DNA of 64,000 bases, from positions 434,001-498,000 of the forward strand of contig NZ_BMJT01000001.1 of assembly GCF_014643595.1 (NCBI RefSeq), written 5' to 3'. Origin of the DNA: Lysinibacillus alkalisoli (lineage in GTDB: Bacteria; Bacillota; Bacilli; Bacillales_A; Planococcaceae). Below are positions 53,394 through 63,630 of this stretch, in pieces; position 1 is the first letter of the stretch, and every line of letters begins with the position of its first letter. The translations under genes were made by a program, and so were the position numbers. The notes under the pieces are model-generated. The model had not been told where the DNA came from. It did no database searches and saw only the letters and a list, made by a program, of their open reading frames with translations.

Positions 53394-55307
53394 TTATTTA
53401 GATTGGAAATATAATGTACGATTAATGAATTGTGCAAAGTTTTGACGATTTACAGGATGATTAGGACGGAATGTTTGGTCTTCATAGCCTGTTGTAATAG
53501 CAAGTGCTGCTAGCGTTTGTACATAGTTGTAATAAGGGCTTGATGTTGGCACATCGTGGAATGCTTTGTGTGAGATGCCGCGCAACTGGAAGCCATTTGT
53601 CAATGCTTGTGCCATATCACCACGTGTCATTGGTGCTTGTGCATTGATGCGACCATTTTGTAAAGAGACAATGCCATATTTTGCAGCTGTAGCGAGCACA
53701 TCATAGCCATATTGCCCTTTTTGTAAGTCATTGGCTTGTAAAGTATGTTGTGTAGTAGGTTGGATATGTAAAGCACGTAAGATCATTGTTGCAGCTTGTA
53801 CACGCGTGATGGCATTTTGCAGTTTATACGTATGATCGCCATAGCCTGTAACAATGCCTGTAGCGTATAGATTTTTGATGTCATAATAAGCTGGATTATT
53901 TATTGGTACATCACGGAACATTGGCACGTTTGCAAACGTCGCATTGTTAGAGCCATTTTTACGCGTGAATGTTTTTGTTTCAGCCATTGTCTTGAAATTA
54001 AAGCCATTCCCTGTTTGGTCAGGGCGTCCTTCTGTGAAGCTAACACGCACCGTATAGGTACCAGCAGGTAAACCTTTCATGTAAATCTCAAACTTTTCAC
54101 GGTGCACACTAATATCACGTCGGTCTGCGTTATTAGTTGTAGCGTCTGCGGCTAACCCTGGTATGTAGCGTTCATGGCTAACACCGACACGTTTATTATT
54201 TTGATCAAATACTTCTGCTTTTAACGTGCCACGTGCAGGGACATTACCATTATTTTTAATAGTAGCTGTTGCGCGATATACAAAGCCATTTGGAGAGATA
54301 TAAGCTTGTAGTTGGTCTGTATACAGGGACAGGTTATAATAACGTTTAGCATTGCTGTTATTAGGTGCAATGCTCCACTTCAACGCATTTTTCATGAATA
54401 CTTTAGCATCATCTGAACCACTGTGACCAACAAAGCTATGACCGCGGTTCTCTTCTTCCCAATGATCATTAGCGACGACATCAATGTAGTCCATGATTTT
54501 AAAGCCGATTTGGACGACGCGACCTTTACCATATTGAATGGCATGTGCAGCGCCAAAGGTGTCACTATTCATAGTAGCTGCTTTGTCAGTGTAGTCGTAG
54601 TTTTTAAAAAATAAGATAGGTTGAATGTTACTGCGTTGATTTTGCCATGGTTTGATGATTTCAACCCAGTTTGTTTTTGTATCCGTCATTTTTAAGTTGC
54701 GTCCAAGTTCTTGTGTAGACCACTGTATAATGGGGTGTGATTGGTTGGTATTGACTACATCAAAGTTGCGTAGTCTAACATCATCAATAAAACGAGATTG
54801 AAATACTTCAGTTAAGTTATCCCATTCAAATACCCAAGAGTCAACATGAAAAATTAGTGGAGAGATATCGGGTTTACCTGCTTGAGGGAAGTGTGCCGAT
54901 TCATTGCGCGCCGTTTGGAAGGCAAAGACAGCACCACCACCTGCTTGTACAAAGGCTTTTACATTTTCACGTTGTGTATGGTTCATCATGACAGTGTAAG
55001 GAAATACGATGGCATCAAATTGTTTTAATGAGGATAAATCATTTAACATGGCTTCATTTACTTTATGTACGTCAAATCCAAGTTGTTGATACATATGGTA
55101 AGCCTTTAGTTCTTTATCGTAAGTAGAACTATAGTCCACTTTTGCTGAAACATCCTTGTTTTTATACTTGCCAGCAGGATGCACTGTGTCTGCATATTTT
55201 TCACTGCTTTCTGAAAACATTATGCCAATTTTTTGTGCATTTGCTTGAGCTGTAGGTATAATTAATAAGAAAGTAAGGAGAAACAGACTAAAGACTATTT
55301 TTTTCAA
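53394..55307 (-). CDS. SLH protein with N-terminal GATase-like domain
   Basis: 637 residues from a TTG start with GGAGG 9 nt upstream. After the signal peptide, residues about 25-310 look like a class I glutamine-amidotransferase-like fold as in ThuA or beta-galactosidase trimerisation domains (AKIGIMFSESSE style start, FDAIVFPYTVMMNHTQRENV, AGGGAVFAFQTARN, GKGRVVQIGFKIMDYIDV). A central beta-sandwich follows (about 325-450), then three C-terminal SLH domains (about 460-637; NAITRVQAATMILRAL, APMTRGDMAQALTNGF, HPVNRQNFAQFINRTL). Catalytic Cys is not evident, so it is probably a binding module. Confidence 0.75.
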   Translation of the reverse strand: MKKIVFSLFLLTFLLIIPTAQANAQKIGIMFSESSEKYADTVHPAGKYKNKDVSAKVDYSSTYDKELKAYHMYQQLGFDVHKVNEAMLNDLSSLKQFDAIVFPYTVMMNHTQRENVKAFVQAGGGAVFAFQTARNESAHFPQAGKPDISPLIFHVDSWVFEWDNLTEVFQSRFIDDVRLRNFDVVNTNQSHPIIQWSTQELGRNLKMTDTKTNWVEIIKPWQNQRSNIQPILFFKNYDYTDKAATMNSDTFGAAHAIQYGKGRVVQIGFKIMDYIDVVANDHWEEENRGHSFVGHSGSDDAKVFMKNALKWSIAPNNSNAKRYYNLSLYTDQLQAYISPNGFVYRATATIKNNGNVPARGTLKAEVFDQNNKRVGVSHERYIPGLAADATTNNADRRDISVHREKFEIYMKGLPAGTYTVRVSFTEGRPDQTGNGFNFKTMAETKTFTRKNGSNNATFANVPMFRDVPINNPAYYDIKNLYATGIVTGYGDHTYKLQNAITRVQAATMILRALHIQPTTQHTLQANDLQKGQYGYDVLATAAKYGIVSLQNGRINAQAPMTRGDMAQALTNGFQLRGISHKAFHDVPTSSPYYNYVQTLAALAITTGYEDQTFRPNHPVNRQNFAQFINRTLYFQSK

Positions 55308-55493
55308 AATCTAATACCTCCATTTCAGTTTAGTATTACCAAACAAATTGTAGCATAAATTATGTGACAAACGTATAGATATATAGGATTTATGATATAA
55401 TAATTAAAGTTTTGTGTTAGACTATAAAAATGTTGGTAAGTTAATTTTTATTTTATTTGAGGAGGTTGTACATCGATTTAAGATGGCAGACGT

Positions 55494-56798
55494 ATGAAAA
55501 ATGTAAGAACTTTATTAGAGAAAATGAATCGGATTGATACATTTTCACCATACTTTTTTTTACCGTTTATTCTAGTGCTTTATTTCTTCACGAGCTTATT
55601 TGATTTCCACCGTTTTGAGCTCTTCAACATTACTTATTCTATTTGGCCATCTGTTATTGTCGCGCTTATTTTCTATTATATAGGTGTATACGTAATTGAC
55701 CGTTTAGGTTGGACATTCCCATCCTTTGGTTTAGCGAAATTGGGCAAGTATGTTGTGCATTTTATTGTCGGTTTAATGTTAATTGGGTTAGTGGCTTATG
55801 TACTAATTACAATTAAAGCTGGCTTTGGCTTAGCCGATGAATCTGTACGACGTAATTTACCACCTAAATTAATGTTCTTCACACATTTATTATGGTTTGG
55901 TGCATTACTGTTACTTTCTTATCGTATGGTAAAAGAAAAAGCCATGACATGGAAAAAAGCCATCATCTATGCAGCAGCATTTGCAGTAGTTATGTCTTTA
56001 TTCTTATTAATGGGTTATCGTACACCATTAGTATTAATGTTATTTACAGGGATTATTGTGTTCCACTATACTGTACAACGAGTGAAACTGACTTGGTTCC
56101 TTAGTGCGTTGTTGATTATTGGTATTACCTTCTCTATGTTTGGTTTCTTACGTGTTGTGACAGAGGACACATCAAAAGAGTTTAACAACCGTGACCAACC
56201 AGATATCTCAGAATTAAGTGAAGATAAAAAAGAACGTCTTGTAACAACAGAACAAAAAGTAAATCAAACGCCTAAATGGATTCGTGGATTGAATGGAGAG
56301 AGTGTGACAGGGCATATTGTATTAAGCCGTATTATTGAATATACTGATGAGAATGGTTATTTGAATGGTGAAATACATGCAGGTGTCTTTAATACAATCT
56401 TACCAGGTGAACAAGTATCGCCACGTATGCGTGTTACACAAATTGTTAACTCATTAAGTGTAAAAGACGGGAAGTTTATCACACGTGAAAATCGTACAAC
56501 GACCCCAACATTTATTGGGCAACTATTTTTAGACGGCGGCTACTTATTAGTCGCAATTGGCTTCTTATTATATGGAGCAGTCGTATCTATGGTTTACAAT
56601 AAAGTAAAACAAGGCGGTACGCATACTTTCCATACCGTAGCATATGCCTTTGTTGTGACGATGTTTACGATATCAATGCACACTGGCTTGCTTGATTTGA
56701 TCTTTGTGTTAATGTTAGGTTTTGTAATATTAGCATCAGCCATTATTAAAACGGAGCCTAAAAGTGCTAGTGGTTTACAATTTAATCTAATGAAATAA
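55494..56798 (+). CDS. Polytopic membrane protein, probable oligosaccharide repeat polymerase
   Basis: 434 residues with about 10-11 transmembrane helices and one large extracytoplasmic loop (about 215-325, rich in charged residues: RVVTEDTSKEFNN). This is the layout of Wzy/O-antigen polymerase-like proteins, which join lipid-linked repeat units on the outer face of the membrane. SCWP genes lie on both sides (7.9 and 61.4 kb), so SCWP polymerisation is a reasonable inference. The start is odd: AGGAGG at 55460-55465 is 28 nt away, and only the weak AGATGG sits 7 nt before ATG 55494. Confidence 0.65.
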   Translation: MKNVRTLLEKMNRIDTFSPYFFLPFILVLYFFTSLFDFHRFELFNITYSIWPSVIVALIFYYIGVYVIDRLGWTFPSFGLAKLGKYVVHFIVGLMLIGLVAYVLITIKAGFGLADESVRRNLPPKLMFFTHLLWFGALLLLSYRMVKEKAMTWKKAIIYAAAFAVVMSLFLLMGYRTPLVLMLFTGIIVFHYTVQRVKLTWFLSALLIIGITFSMFGFLRVVTEDTSKEFNNRDQPDISELSEDKKERLVTTEQKVNQTPKWIRGLNGESVTGHIVLSRIIEYTDENGYLNGEIHAGVFNTILPGEQVSPRMRVTQIVNSLSVKDGKFITRENRTTTPTFIGQLFLDGGYLLVAIGFLLYGAVVSMVYNKVKQGGTHTFHTVAYAFVVTMFTISMHTGLLDLIFVLMLGFVILASAIIKTEPKSASGLQFNLMK

Positions 56799-56802
56799 TA
56801 AT

Positions 56803-56874
56803 AAGCTGTATCTTATTTAAATGAGATACAGTTTTTTTGTATAAAAAATGAGTTCAGCCATGGACTGAACTCAT
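56803..56874. terminator. Pair of facing terminators
   Basis: CTGTATCT / AGATACAG with seven T residues serves the + strand. ATGAGTTCAG / CTGAACTCAT with an A run on its left serves the minus-strand gene. Confidence 0.8.
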
Positions 56875-56882
56875 GATTAAAG

Positions 56883-58793
56883 TTATTTTACTGTTGGAAT
56901 GATACGAACATTAGCTTTTGGTACATAGACACGCCCATTGTATAGCTTGTCAGACAATAATTCATACCAATCAGGGATATTACCACTTGTAATAATGACA
57001 GGCATGCCTGCACGCTTATACGTAAAGAATGGTGTGTTATTGTACGTTGTGGCTACTGTACGCACAGGTAAATTAGCAGATGTTGTTAAGCCAATCGTGT
57101 ATTTGCCCGCATCTTTAAAGCCCATCGCGCGGTCAGCACGGTAGTAGTGACCTGCAATTTTAGCTCCCCAGAATGGGTCAGAAGCGTATTTAACATTAAA
57201 GCCAAATGCTTTTGAGCCTACAACAGCGCCATTTGCATACCAACCACCAGGTGTAATATAGTTTGGTTGCCAAAACTTAGAAACTAACTCGTTAATGTTT
57301 GCTTCAATCGAGGCAAAGTTTTTATTTAAAGGATTTGTGTCATACACATATAAGCCAAATAAGTTGTTTAATTTTTGTGCATGATCACTCATGCCGTAAG
57401 CACTCTCATGGAATGCTAATGATAAAATAAGCATGGCATTAATATTATGTTGTTGCTCCACACGTTTCAATGCAGAACCAATACCGATTAATTTACTTTT
57501 AGAAGCAGCATTTTTATGATTCACGCCATTAATCCAAATGCCGCCATTGGCATCTAAATTACGCAATTGTTGCATAACATAGTTATCAATCTCTTGGGCT
57601 GTGTAACTTGTTGTAGAGCGCGCTGGTAAGAACTGATAATAGTTATACGCCTCTTCTGATGTACCATCTCCATTGAAGTGAATGCCATTCCAACTATGAT
57701 AGCGTACGTTTGGCTTCATTGAGCTAGGTGCTTTACCTACAACATAAGATGCATAGTATTGATTAGAAGAGTGTTTATATAAATAATGAATTAACTCACC
57801 ATTTACATTTTGATAATAAGAACGACCTTTAGAAGTGCCAAAGGGATATAAAGTAATATCATTTAAACTTACCGTACTCACGTGACCAGAAAGACGAACA
57901 CGCGCATTCTTACCATCACTACTAATAAACTCCATCTCCGTATTTTCAGCTACAGCCATAACATCATTAATATTCTCTGATTTATAAGAAATATATTTAT
58001 TAGCTACCGCAAATCCTGTTCCCATATTAACGACACGTCCATGCAAAGTAATCACATGATTATTCCCCATTGCTTTAGAAGCATCGCTAAACGAAGCAAA
58101 TCCTCTTACAGGAATTAAACGACCATATTCAATTTTTTGCAATTGGTAATCGCCAGTAGGTGCTGGGTTGTCTGGTTCCTCAGGCTTTTCGCCAGGTTTA
58201 ACTTCAGGGTCGTTAGTATATTGCATTGTGCGATAAATAAATGTTGCTGATTGAGCAATTGTTGCGTTATTTTGGGGATTGAAATAACCTTGCTTTCCTT
58301 GAATGATGCCCATTTCGGAAGCTGTCATGACAATATCACGATAATCAGCATTGATTTTATCATGGTCAGCAAAGGTTTTTGTCCCTTTCTTTTTGTCGAT
58401 TTTAGCATAGTCCATTAAACGATCTAGCATAACAGCCATATGTTGACGAGAGATGTACGTATCAGGTTTAAAGGTATCATCTGTGTAGCCTGTTACAATA
58501 CCAGCTGTTACAGCTCGAGCAATATCTTCATAATAGGGTGAGTTCTTTGGAACGTCAGTGAACGAAACGGCATCATAAGCGGTGATTTGTAGTGATTTGA
58601 CAATGTATGATGCAAATTGTGCACGAGTAACACTAGCATTGTAGTTAATTGATTCTTCAATGGCCCCTTTTTTTAATAAATAATCGAGTCCATCTTTGTG
58701 TGACCCTGCTCCGTTAAATGCAGCTTGAGATTGTGGTGCTAGTACAAGCATAAAACAGATAGCAAGTAGTGAAATAAATGAGAGTTTTTTCAC
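56883..58793 (-). CDS. SLH-anchored endo-beta-N-acetylglucosaminidase
   Basis: 636 residues: signal peptide (SQAAFNG), three SLH domains (about 28-205; ASVTRAQFASYIVKSL, TYISRQHMAVMLDRLM), a beta-rich region, and a C-terminal glucosaminidase domain (about 430-580). The domain carries the catalytic-Glu motif LILSLAFHESAYGMSD, followed by KLNNLFGLYVYD and WGAKIAGHYYRADR. Such enzymes cut the GlcNAc-MurNAc glycan bond. The tail ends with an SH3-like piece (YNGRVYVPKANVRIIPTV). Probably acts in wall turnover or cell separation with the amidase and NlpC/P60 proteins. Confidence 0.88.
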   Translation of the reverse strand: MKKLSFISLLAICFMLVLAPQSQAAFNGAGSHKDGLDYLLKKGAIEESINYNASVTRAQFASYIVKSLQITAYDAVSFTDVPKNSPYYEDIARAVTAGIVTGYTDDTFKPDTYISRQHMAVMLDRLMDYAKIDKKKGTKTFADHDKINADYRDIVMTASEMGIIQGKQGYFNPQNNATIAQSATFIYRTMQYTNDPEVKPGEKPEEPDNPAPTGDYQLQKIEYGRLIPVRGFASFSDASKAMGNNHVITLHGRVVNMGTGFAVANKYISYKSENINDVMAVAENTEMEFISSDGKNARVRLSGHVSTVSLNDITLYPFGTSKGRSYYQNVNGELIHYLYKHSSNQYYASYVVGKAPSSMKPNVRYHSWNGIHFNGDGTSEEAYNYYQFLPARSTTSYTAQEIDNYVMQQLRNLDANGGIWINGVNHKNAASKSKLIGIGSALKRVEQQHNINAMLILSLAFHESAYGMSDHAQKLNNLFGLYVYDTNPLNKNFASIEANINELVSKFWQPNYITPGGWYANGAVVGSKAFGFNVKYASDPFWGAKIAGHYYRADRAMGFKDAGKYTIGLTTSANLPVRTVATTYNNTPFFTYKRAGMPVIITSGNIPDWYELLSDKLYNGRVYVPKANVRIIPTVK

Positions 58794-58970
58794 GATGTCG
58801 CCTCCTTAGTATTCAATAGCTAAATTCATTCTAACATAGCTGTAACATGATTAATTTATTGAAACAGTATTATAAAGAAAATGCCACAATTGTAATATAG
58901 CAATTCCCCCCATTGTTTGATACCGTAAAGAGAGTATGAATTATTAAAATCGTAGAAAGGAAGTAAAAAA

Positions 58971-61235
58971 ATGAGAAAATGGCAATCGGTTTTTATGGTA
59001 ATTATCGCTGTGTTTACAATGCTATTATTACCTACCCATGCCTTTGCGTTTCAAACAATTGATAAAAGTTTTGGTCTGTCAGAAGATGTTTGGTATAAAC
59101 AATATAAATATTCTACAGGAGCACCTCAATCCATCAATCATATAGCAGTAGATGTAGCGCCTGGTAAAACAGAAGTACAATTGGGTTTACCAACCCGTGT
59201 AAATGGTAAAGAAACAACAACCTCCTTAGCTATGAAAAATTCACGAGAGGGCAATCGTGTTGTAGGTGCTATTAATGCAGGCTTTTTTAATATGGCAGAA
59301 GGCTATCCGTTATTCCTACTTGCAAAAGATAATGTCATTGTAAATGGTGGTACAGTGTCACAAGGTAGTGACGAATATTTAAATGTACCTACTGCATTTG
59401 GTATGACAGCTGATGGGAAAGGTTTAATTGATTACTTTGATTTTGGTATTACATTAAAGCGAGGCGGCAAAACGGAAGCGATGTCAGGATTAAATCGTCA
59501 ACGTAATATTTATGAGGCTGTTATCTACACACCACAATTTTATAAAACACATACCGATACGAATCAGTATGGCTTTGAATTTGTTGTGGATACAGGGCAA
59601 GAGATTACCCGCAATACGTTTGGGCAAACTTTAAAAGGCAAAGTGACCCATATTAAGCCCTATAATTCTACAGAGCGTTTAACTATTCCACGTACAGCTT
59701 TCGTCGTTTCTATGCAGGGTGGTGATTGGCACAAAAAATATGGAGATGTTAAAATCGGAGAAGAAATTGCTGTGAACTTTAGCATAGATGATAAATGGAA
59801 GAATGCAGATTATATCATTGCAAGTGGCCCTATGTTAGTAAAAGATAGTAAGCCATACATTATGATGAGTACAAATAGTTGGCGTGCCAAAGAAAAGGCT
59901 CCTCGCACGATTGTAGCTACATCAGATGGTGGTAAAAAGGTGCATCTTATTACAGTAGATGGACGTCAAAGTCATAGTGAAGGCATGAACATGGTACAAT
60001 TGGCAAATTATTTAGTGTCATTAGGTGTGGAGCGAGCGATTAACTTAGATGGCGGTGGCTCAACCACAATGGGCATTCGTAATTATGGAAGTAATCAAAT
60101 CGTGTTAGCTAACCGTACATCTAATGGTGGTGGCGCACAAAGGGCAGTATCTACGATATTACAGGCAGTGTCATTAGAGCCTGTTAGTGTTGCAAAGCAT
60201 ATGTTATTCCGTATTGAAAATGATATCCCTATATTAGAAGGAAATGGTTCGCGTATTACGGTAAGTTTAGTGCAAGATAAAAATCGTAATAGCTTGCCGA
60301 TTGACGGGCATATTACACTTTCTTCACAGCATGGCACTTTGACTACAAATGGCATGAGCTACCAAACGACAAAAGCAGGAGATGACCGCATCTATGTGAT
60401 GCATGATGGCACAGTAGTAAATTCATTCCCTGTTAAGACGGTTGCAGGCCCTACTACAATGACAATTGCTGAAGGAGACCGTACCTTAAAAGAAGGTGAG
60501 CAATTGCGCTTTACGCTTAAAGATATTAAGGATGATACAGGGCAAAACATATTATATGATGAGCGCCAAGTGAAGTGGTCCGTAGAAGGTGATATAGGGA
60601 GCATTGCGGGGAATGGTACTTTTACAGCAAAAAATGCTGGTACAAAAGGTAAAGTTGTCGCTACATTAGGTAATCAATCCGTGGCTGTTAACGTAACTAT
60701 CGCTAAAAAGGGGCTGTTTACAGATGTCCCACCCAATCATAGATATGAGAAAGAATTAGCTTATTTAGTACAACACAACTATATTAATGGTTATCCTGAT
60801 GGTAGATTTTTACCGGATAATCCGATTTCACGTCAACATGCAGCATTAATTTTAACTAAAGTATTGCAGTTAGATACAACGAATGTGCAAGACCCAGGTT
60901 ATAAAGATGTACCTAAGGGGCATGTGTATTACAATGAAATAGCGGCGTTAACAACAGCTGGTATTATTAGTGGCGCAGATGGTTATTTTAACCCGCAAAA
61001 TAATGTAACACGTGCACATATGTCAAAAATGATCGTAGAAGCCTTTAATTTAACAGGCTCAAACGATAAAGTATTTACGGATGTTTCTCAAGATTTTTGG
61101 GCATATGATTATATTCAAACGCTTGTGCATAATGGTGTAGCAACTGGCTATCTCGACCAAACCTTTAAGCCAGGTCAAGCTATTAGTCGCATTCACTTTA
61201 GCGTATTCCTTTATAATAGTTTACAAGTCAAATGA
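58971..61235 (+). CDS. Phosphodiester glycosidase (NAGPA-like) with SLH domains
   Basis: 754 residues with a signal peptide (LPTHAFAF). Residues about 90-400 form a NAGPA-type phosphodiester glycosidase domain: RVVGAINAGFFNMAEGYPLF, ASGPMLVKDSKPY, KVHLITVDGRQSHSEGMN and the diagnostic AINLDGGGSTTMGI. The family releases a sugar linked through phosphate, such as GlcNAc-1-phosphate; wall polymer side groups are a possible substrate here. A Big-like region (about 410-580) and three C-terminal SLH domains (about 585-754; NPISRQHAALILTKVL) follow. GGAAG lies before the ATG. Confidence 0.88.
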   Translation: MRKWQSVFMVIIAVFTMLLLPTHAFAFQTIDKSFGLSEDVWYKQYKYSTGAPQSINHIAVDVAPGKTEVQLGLPTRVNGKETTTSLAMKNSREGNRVVGAINAGFFNMAEGYPLFLLAKDNVIVNGGTVSQGSDEYLNVPTAFGMTADGKGLIDYFDFGITLKRGGKTEAMSGLNRQRNIYEAVIYTPQFYKTHTDTNQYGFEFVVDTGQEITRNTFGQTLKGKVTHIKPYNSTERLTIPRTAFVVSMQGGDWHKKYGDVKIGEEIAVNFSIDDKWKNADYIIASGPMLVKDSKPYIMMSTNSWRAKEKAPRTIVATSDGGKKVHLITVDGRQSHSEGMNMVQLANYLVSLGVERAINLDGGGSTTMGIRNYGSNQIVLANRTSNGGGAQRAVSTILQAVSLEPVSVAKHMLFRIENDIPILEGNGSRITVSLVQDKNRNSLPIDGHITLSSQHGTLTTNGMSYQTTKAGDDRIYVMHDGTVVNSFPVKTVAGPTTMTIAEGDRTLKEGEQLRFTLKDIKDDTGQNILYDERQVKWSVEGDIGSIAGNGTFTAKNAGTKGKVVATLGNQSVAVNVTIAKKGLFTDVPPNHRYEKELAYLVQHNYINGYPDGRFLPDNPISRQHAALILTKVLQLDTTNVQDPGYKDVPKGHVYYNEIAALTTAGIISGADGYFNPQNNVTRAHMSKMIVEAFNLTGSNDKVFTDVSQDFWAYDYIQTLVHNGVATGYLDQTFKPGQAISRIHFSVFLYNSLQVK

Positions 61236-61387
61236 ACATGGAGCTGACCTCAGCGTTATTTTGTAACGTTTGGGCCAGCTCTTCCTTTGTACAGAAAAAA
61301 TAAGTACACTTGTGAAGCTATGGTATAATCACTTTATTAAAAAAAATGGCTTGATAAAATGAGCCGGGGATAAAAGGATGTAATGGA

Positions 61388-62533
61388 ATGAAAATAGGTA
61401 TTGTTGGGAACTATGGGAATGACAATAATGGCGATGAAGCTATTTTATACAGCATTCTCAAACAAGTAAAAGAAACGTTCCCTGTTGAAGATAAGGACAT
61501 TACGGTGTTTAGTAACAATACACAACAAACATCCGAACGCTACGGCGTGACAAGTTATCCTTTGTATTATCGGAAAGGCAACCTGTATAAAACTTTTATT
61601 CATACGTATAAAAATAATAAACGTTATGTAGCACAATTTGATTTATTAATCATTGGTGGTGGCGGCATTTTAATGGATTTTTATCGTAGAGAAGCTCATC
61701 TTTATGGCACATATGCCATGATGGCCAAGCAAATGAAAGTACCTTATATTATTTATGGTTGTGGCGCAGGCCCTCTCGATACCATTACAGGTAAGTTATT
61801 TATCCGTGTGATGTGTAGTTATGCAGAGAATGTTTCTGTAAGAGACCCCGAGTCAAAGGAACTACTTGAACGTATAGGCGTCAAAAAGGATGTAGCCGTT
61901 ATTGGAGACCCTGCGTTTACATTAAAGCAGGAAAAAACAACGTATGCAAAAAAGCCAAAGAAAATTGGTGTTTCTGCAGTGCCTTACTATAATGCAAACT
62001 ATTGGCCAGAAGGAAATATTCAAAAGTATGACGAATATATTACAAGTATGGCAAATAATTTAGATGCATTACTTGAAGCACAGGATGTAGAGATTACATT
62101 TTTTGCAACCAAATATCCTCAAGATGTTACAGTAACGAAGGATATTCAAAAAAAGATGCGCTATCATAATCGTGTGCAAATATTAGATGAAAACTTGTAT
62201 CCAGATCGCTTATTAGAAGTAGTAGCAGAGCAAGATATTGTTATAGGCACACGTTTGCATTCACTTATTTTAGCAACAGATGCTGAAACACCTGTCCTTG
62301 CTATTTCTTATCATGTGAAGGTGCAAGATTTTATGTCTTTAGTCAATGCATCAGATCGCTGTTTATCCATGGAGGATATTGCAAGAGATCCTAAGATTGT
62401 GGCAAAGTCTATCCAAAAGATGAACGAGAACTGGGATGAGCTTATTATCGAAACGAAACAAATTGCCAATCACATTCATAGCGAAGCCATGAAAGGTAAA
62501 GAATTAATGAAAAGGGCGGTGAAGGAGCTATGA
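61388..62533 (+). CDS. csaB: CsaB-type polysaccharide pyruvyltransferase
   Basis: 381 residues, full length. Signature stretches are GNYGNDNNGDEAILYSIL, LLIIGGGGILMDFYRREAHL, VPYIIYGCGAGPL, NVSVRDPESKELLERIGV, VIGDPAFTL and the late DIVIGTRLHSLILA. CsaB adds a pyruvate ketal to ManNAc of the SCWP, the modification that SLH domains recognise. It thus ties the ten SLH proteins in the window to their wall ligand. AAGGA lies 9 nt before the ATG. It overlaps the glycosyltransferase by 4 nt and heads an operon that runs off the window. Confidence 0.93.
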   Translation: MKIGIVGNYGNDNNGDEAILYSILKQVKETFPVEDKDITVFSNNTQQTSERYGVTSYPLYYRKGNLYKTFIHTYKNNKRYVAQFDLLIIGGGGILMDFYRREAHLYGTYAMMAKQMKVPYIIYGCGAGPLDTITGKLFIRVMCSYAENVSVRDPESKELLERIGVKKDVAVIGDPAFTLKQEKTTYAKKPKKIGVSAVPYYNANYWPEGNIQKYDEYITSMANNLDALLEAQDVEITFFATKYPQDVTVTKDIQKKMRYHNRVQILDENLYPDRLLEVVAEQDIVIGTRLHSLILATDAETPVLAISYHVKVQDFMSLVNASDRCLSMEDIARDPKIVAKSIQKMNENWDELIIETKQIANHIHSEAMKGKELMKRAVKEL

Positions 62534-63630
62534 AGAAAATTTTAATCATTAGCAACATGTATCCTACCGACAATCATTTATCTTTTGGTATTTTCGTTAA
62601 AAACCAAGTGCGTGCATTAGAAGAGGCAGGCATGAATGTTGTGATTGCTGTAAATGATGACCCTACAACAGGTAAATGGCCTGTTATAAAAAAATATATG
62701 AAATGGGGCTTAAAAACCCTTACAACCGCTTTTCGTCAACGTAAACAAATCAGTGTTACACATGCCCATTATGCATTCCCTTCTGGAATGTTAGCGCTTA
62801 TTGTTAAACGCTTATTTGGTATTCCTTATGTTGTAACAGCCCATGGTGGCGATATTGAACGTATGGCTAAAAAAAGCACTCGCTTACACAATTGGACAGA
62901 AACCATTTTAAAAAATAGTGAGCATGTCATTGCAGTGGGCCCTGTGCTAGCGGAACAAATCGAGCATGATTTTTCCATACCTAAAGAAAAGATTTCCGTT
63001 TTAAGTATGGGTGTCAATCGTCGCATTTTCTATCCTATTGATAAAAATATAGCACGGGAGCAAGTTCATCTTGCACAGGACGCTTTTCATTTTTTATTTG
63101 TTGGTAATGTTATTGAACAAAAAGGTGTGGAAGAGCTTGTTCAAGCTTTTCAAATGGTGAAAACATCTTGTGAAAAGCCCGTTAAATTAACGATCATTGG
63201 TGCAAGACGTGATGAAGGTTTCCAGAAAAAGTTGCAACCTTTCATTGACGAGGATGTACAATTTATTGATCCATTAGCACAACAAGAGCTTGTTAAGTGG
63301 TTTCAAGCGGCAGATGTGTTTGTCTTACCCTCTCATTTAGAAGGCTTTGGTTTAGTAGCGTTAGAAGCGTTAGCTGCAGGTACACCTGTTATTGCTACCC
63401 AAGTTGGAGGTTTAGTATCTTTATTAAATAATGGTGCAGGTCACCTTGTGCCACCACATCATGCATCAGAATTAGCACAGGAGATGAAACGTGCAACGAC
63501 ACGTGTGGCGGACGACTATTACCACGTTTCAGCAGTGAATGCGGTGTTAGAGCAGCATGATGAAAAGAATATTACCGCACAATTGCAACAGATTTATGAG
63601 GTTGCTGCTAAAGGCGGTAGACGTGTATGA
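62530..63630 (+). CDS. Glycosyltransferase family 4
   Basis: 366 residues with GT-B layout. The N-terminal half has PTDNHLSFGIFVKNQVRALE and YVVTAHGGDIE. The C-terminal donor-binding half has FLFVGNVIEQKGVEELVQAF and LPSHLEGFGLVALEALAAGTPVI with the E...E motif of GT4. It overlaps both neighbours with ATGA junctions, so csaB, this gene and the flippase are translationally coupled. It probably adds a sugar to the lipid-linked SCWP repeat in the cytosol; donor unknown. Confidence 0.9.
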   Translation: MKKILIISNMYPTDNHLSFGIFVKNQVRALEEAGMNVVIAVNDDPTTGKWPVIKKYMKWGLKTLTTAFRQRKQISVTHAHYAFPSGMLALIVKRLFGIPYVVTAHGGDIERMAKKSTRLHNWTETILKNSEHVIAVGPVLAEQIEHDFSIPKEKISVLSMGVNRRIFYPIDKNIAREQVHLAQDAFHFLFVGNVIEQKGVEELVQAFQMVKTSCEKPVKLTIIGARRDEGFQKKLQPFIDEDVQFIDPLAQQELVKWFQAADVFVLPSHLEGFGLVALEALAAGTPVIATQVGGLVSLLNNGAGHLVPPHHASELAQEMKRATTRVADDYYHVSAVNAVLEQHDEKNITAQLQQIYEVAAKGGRRV

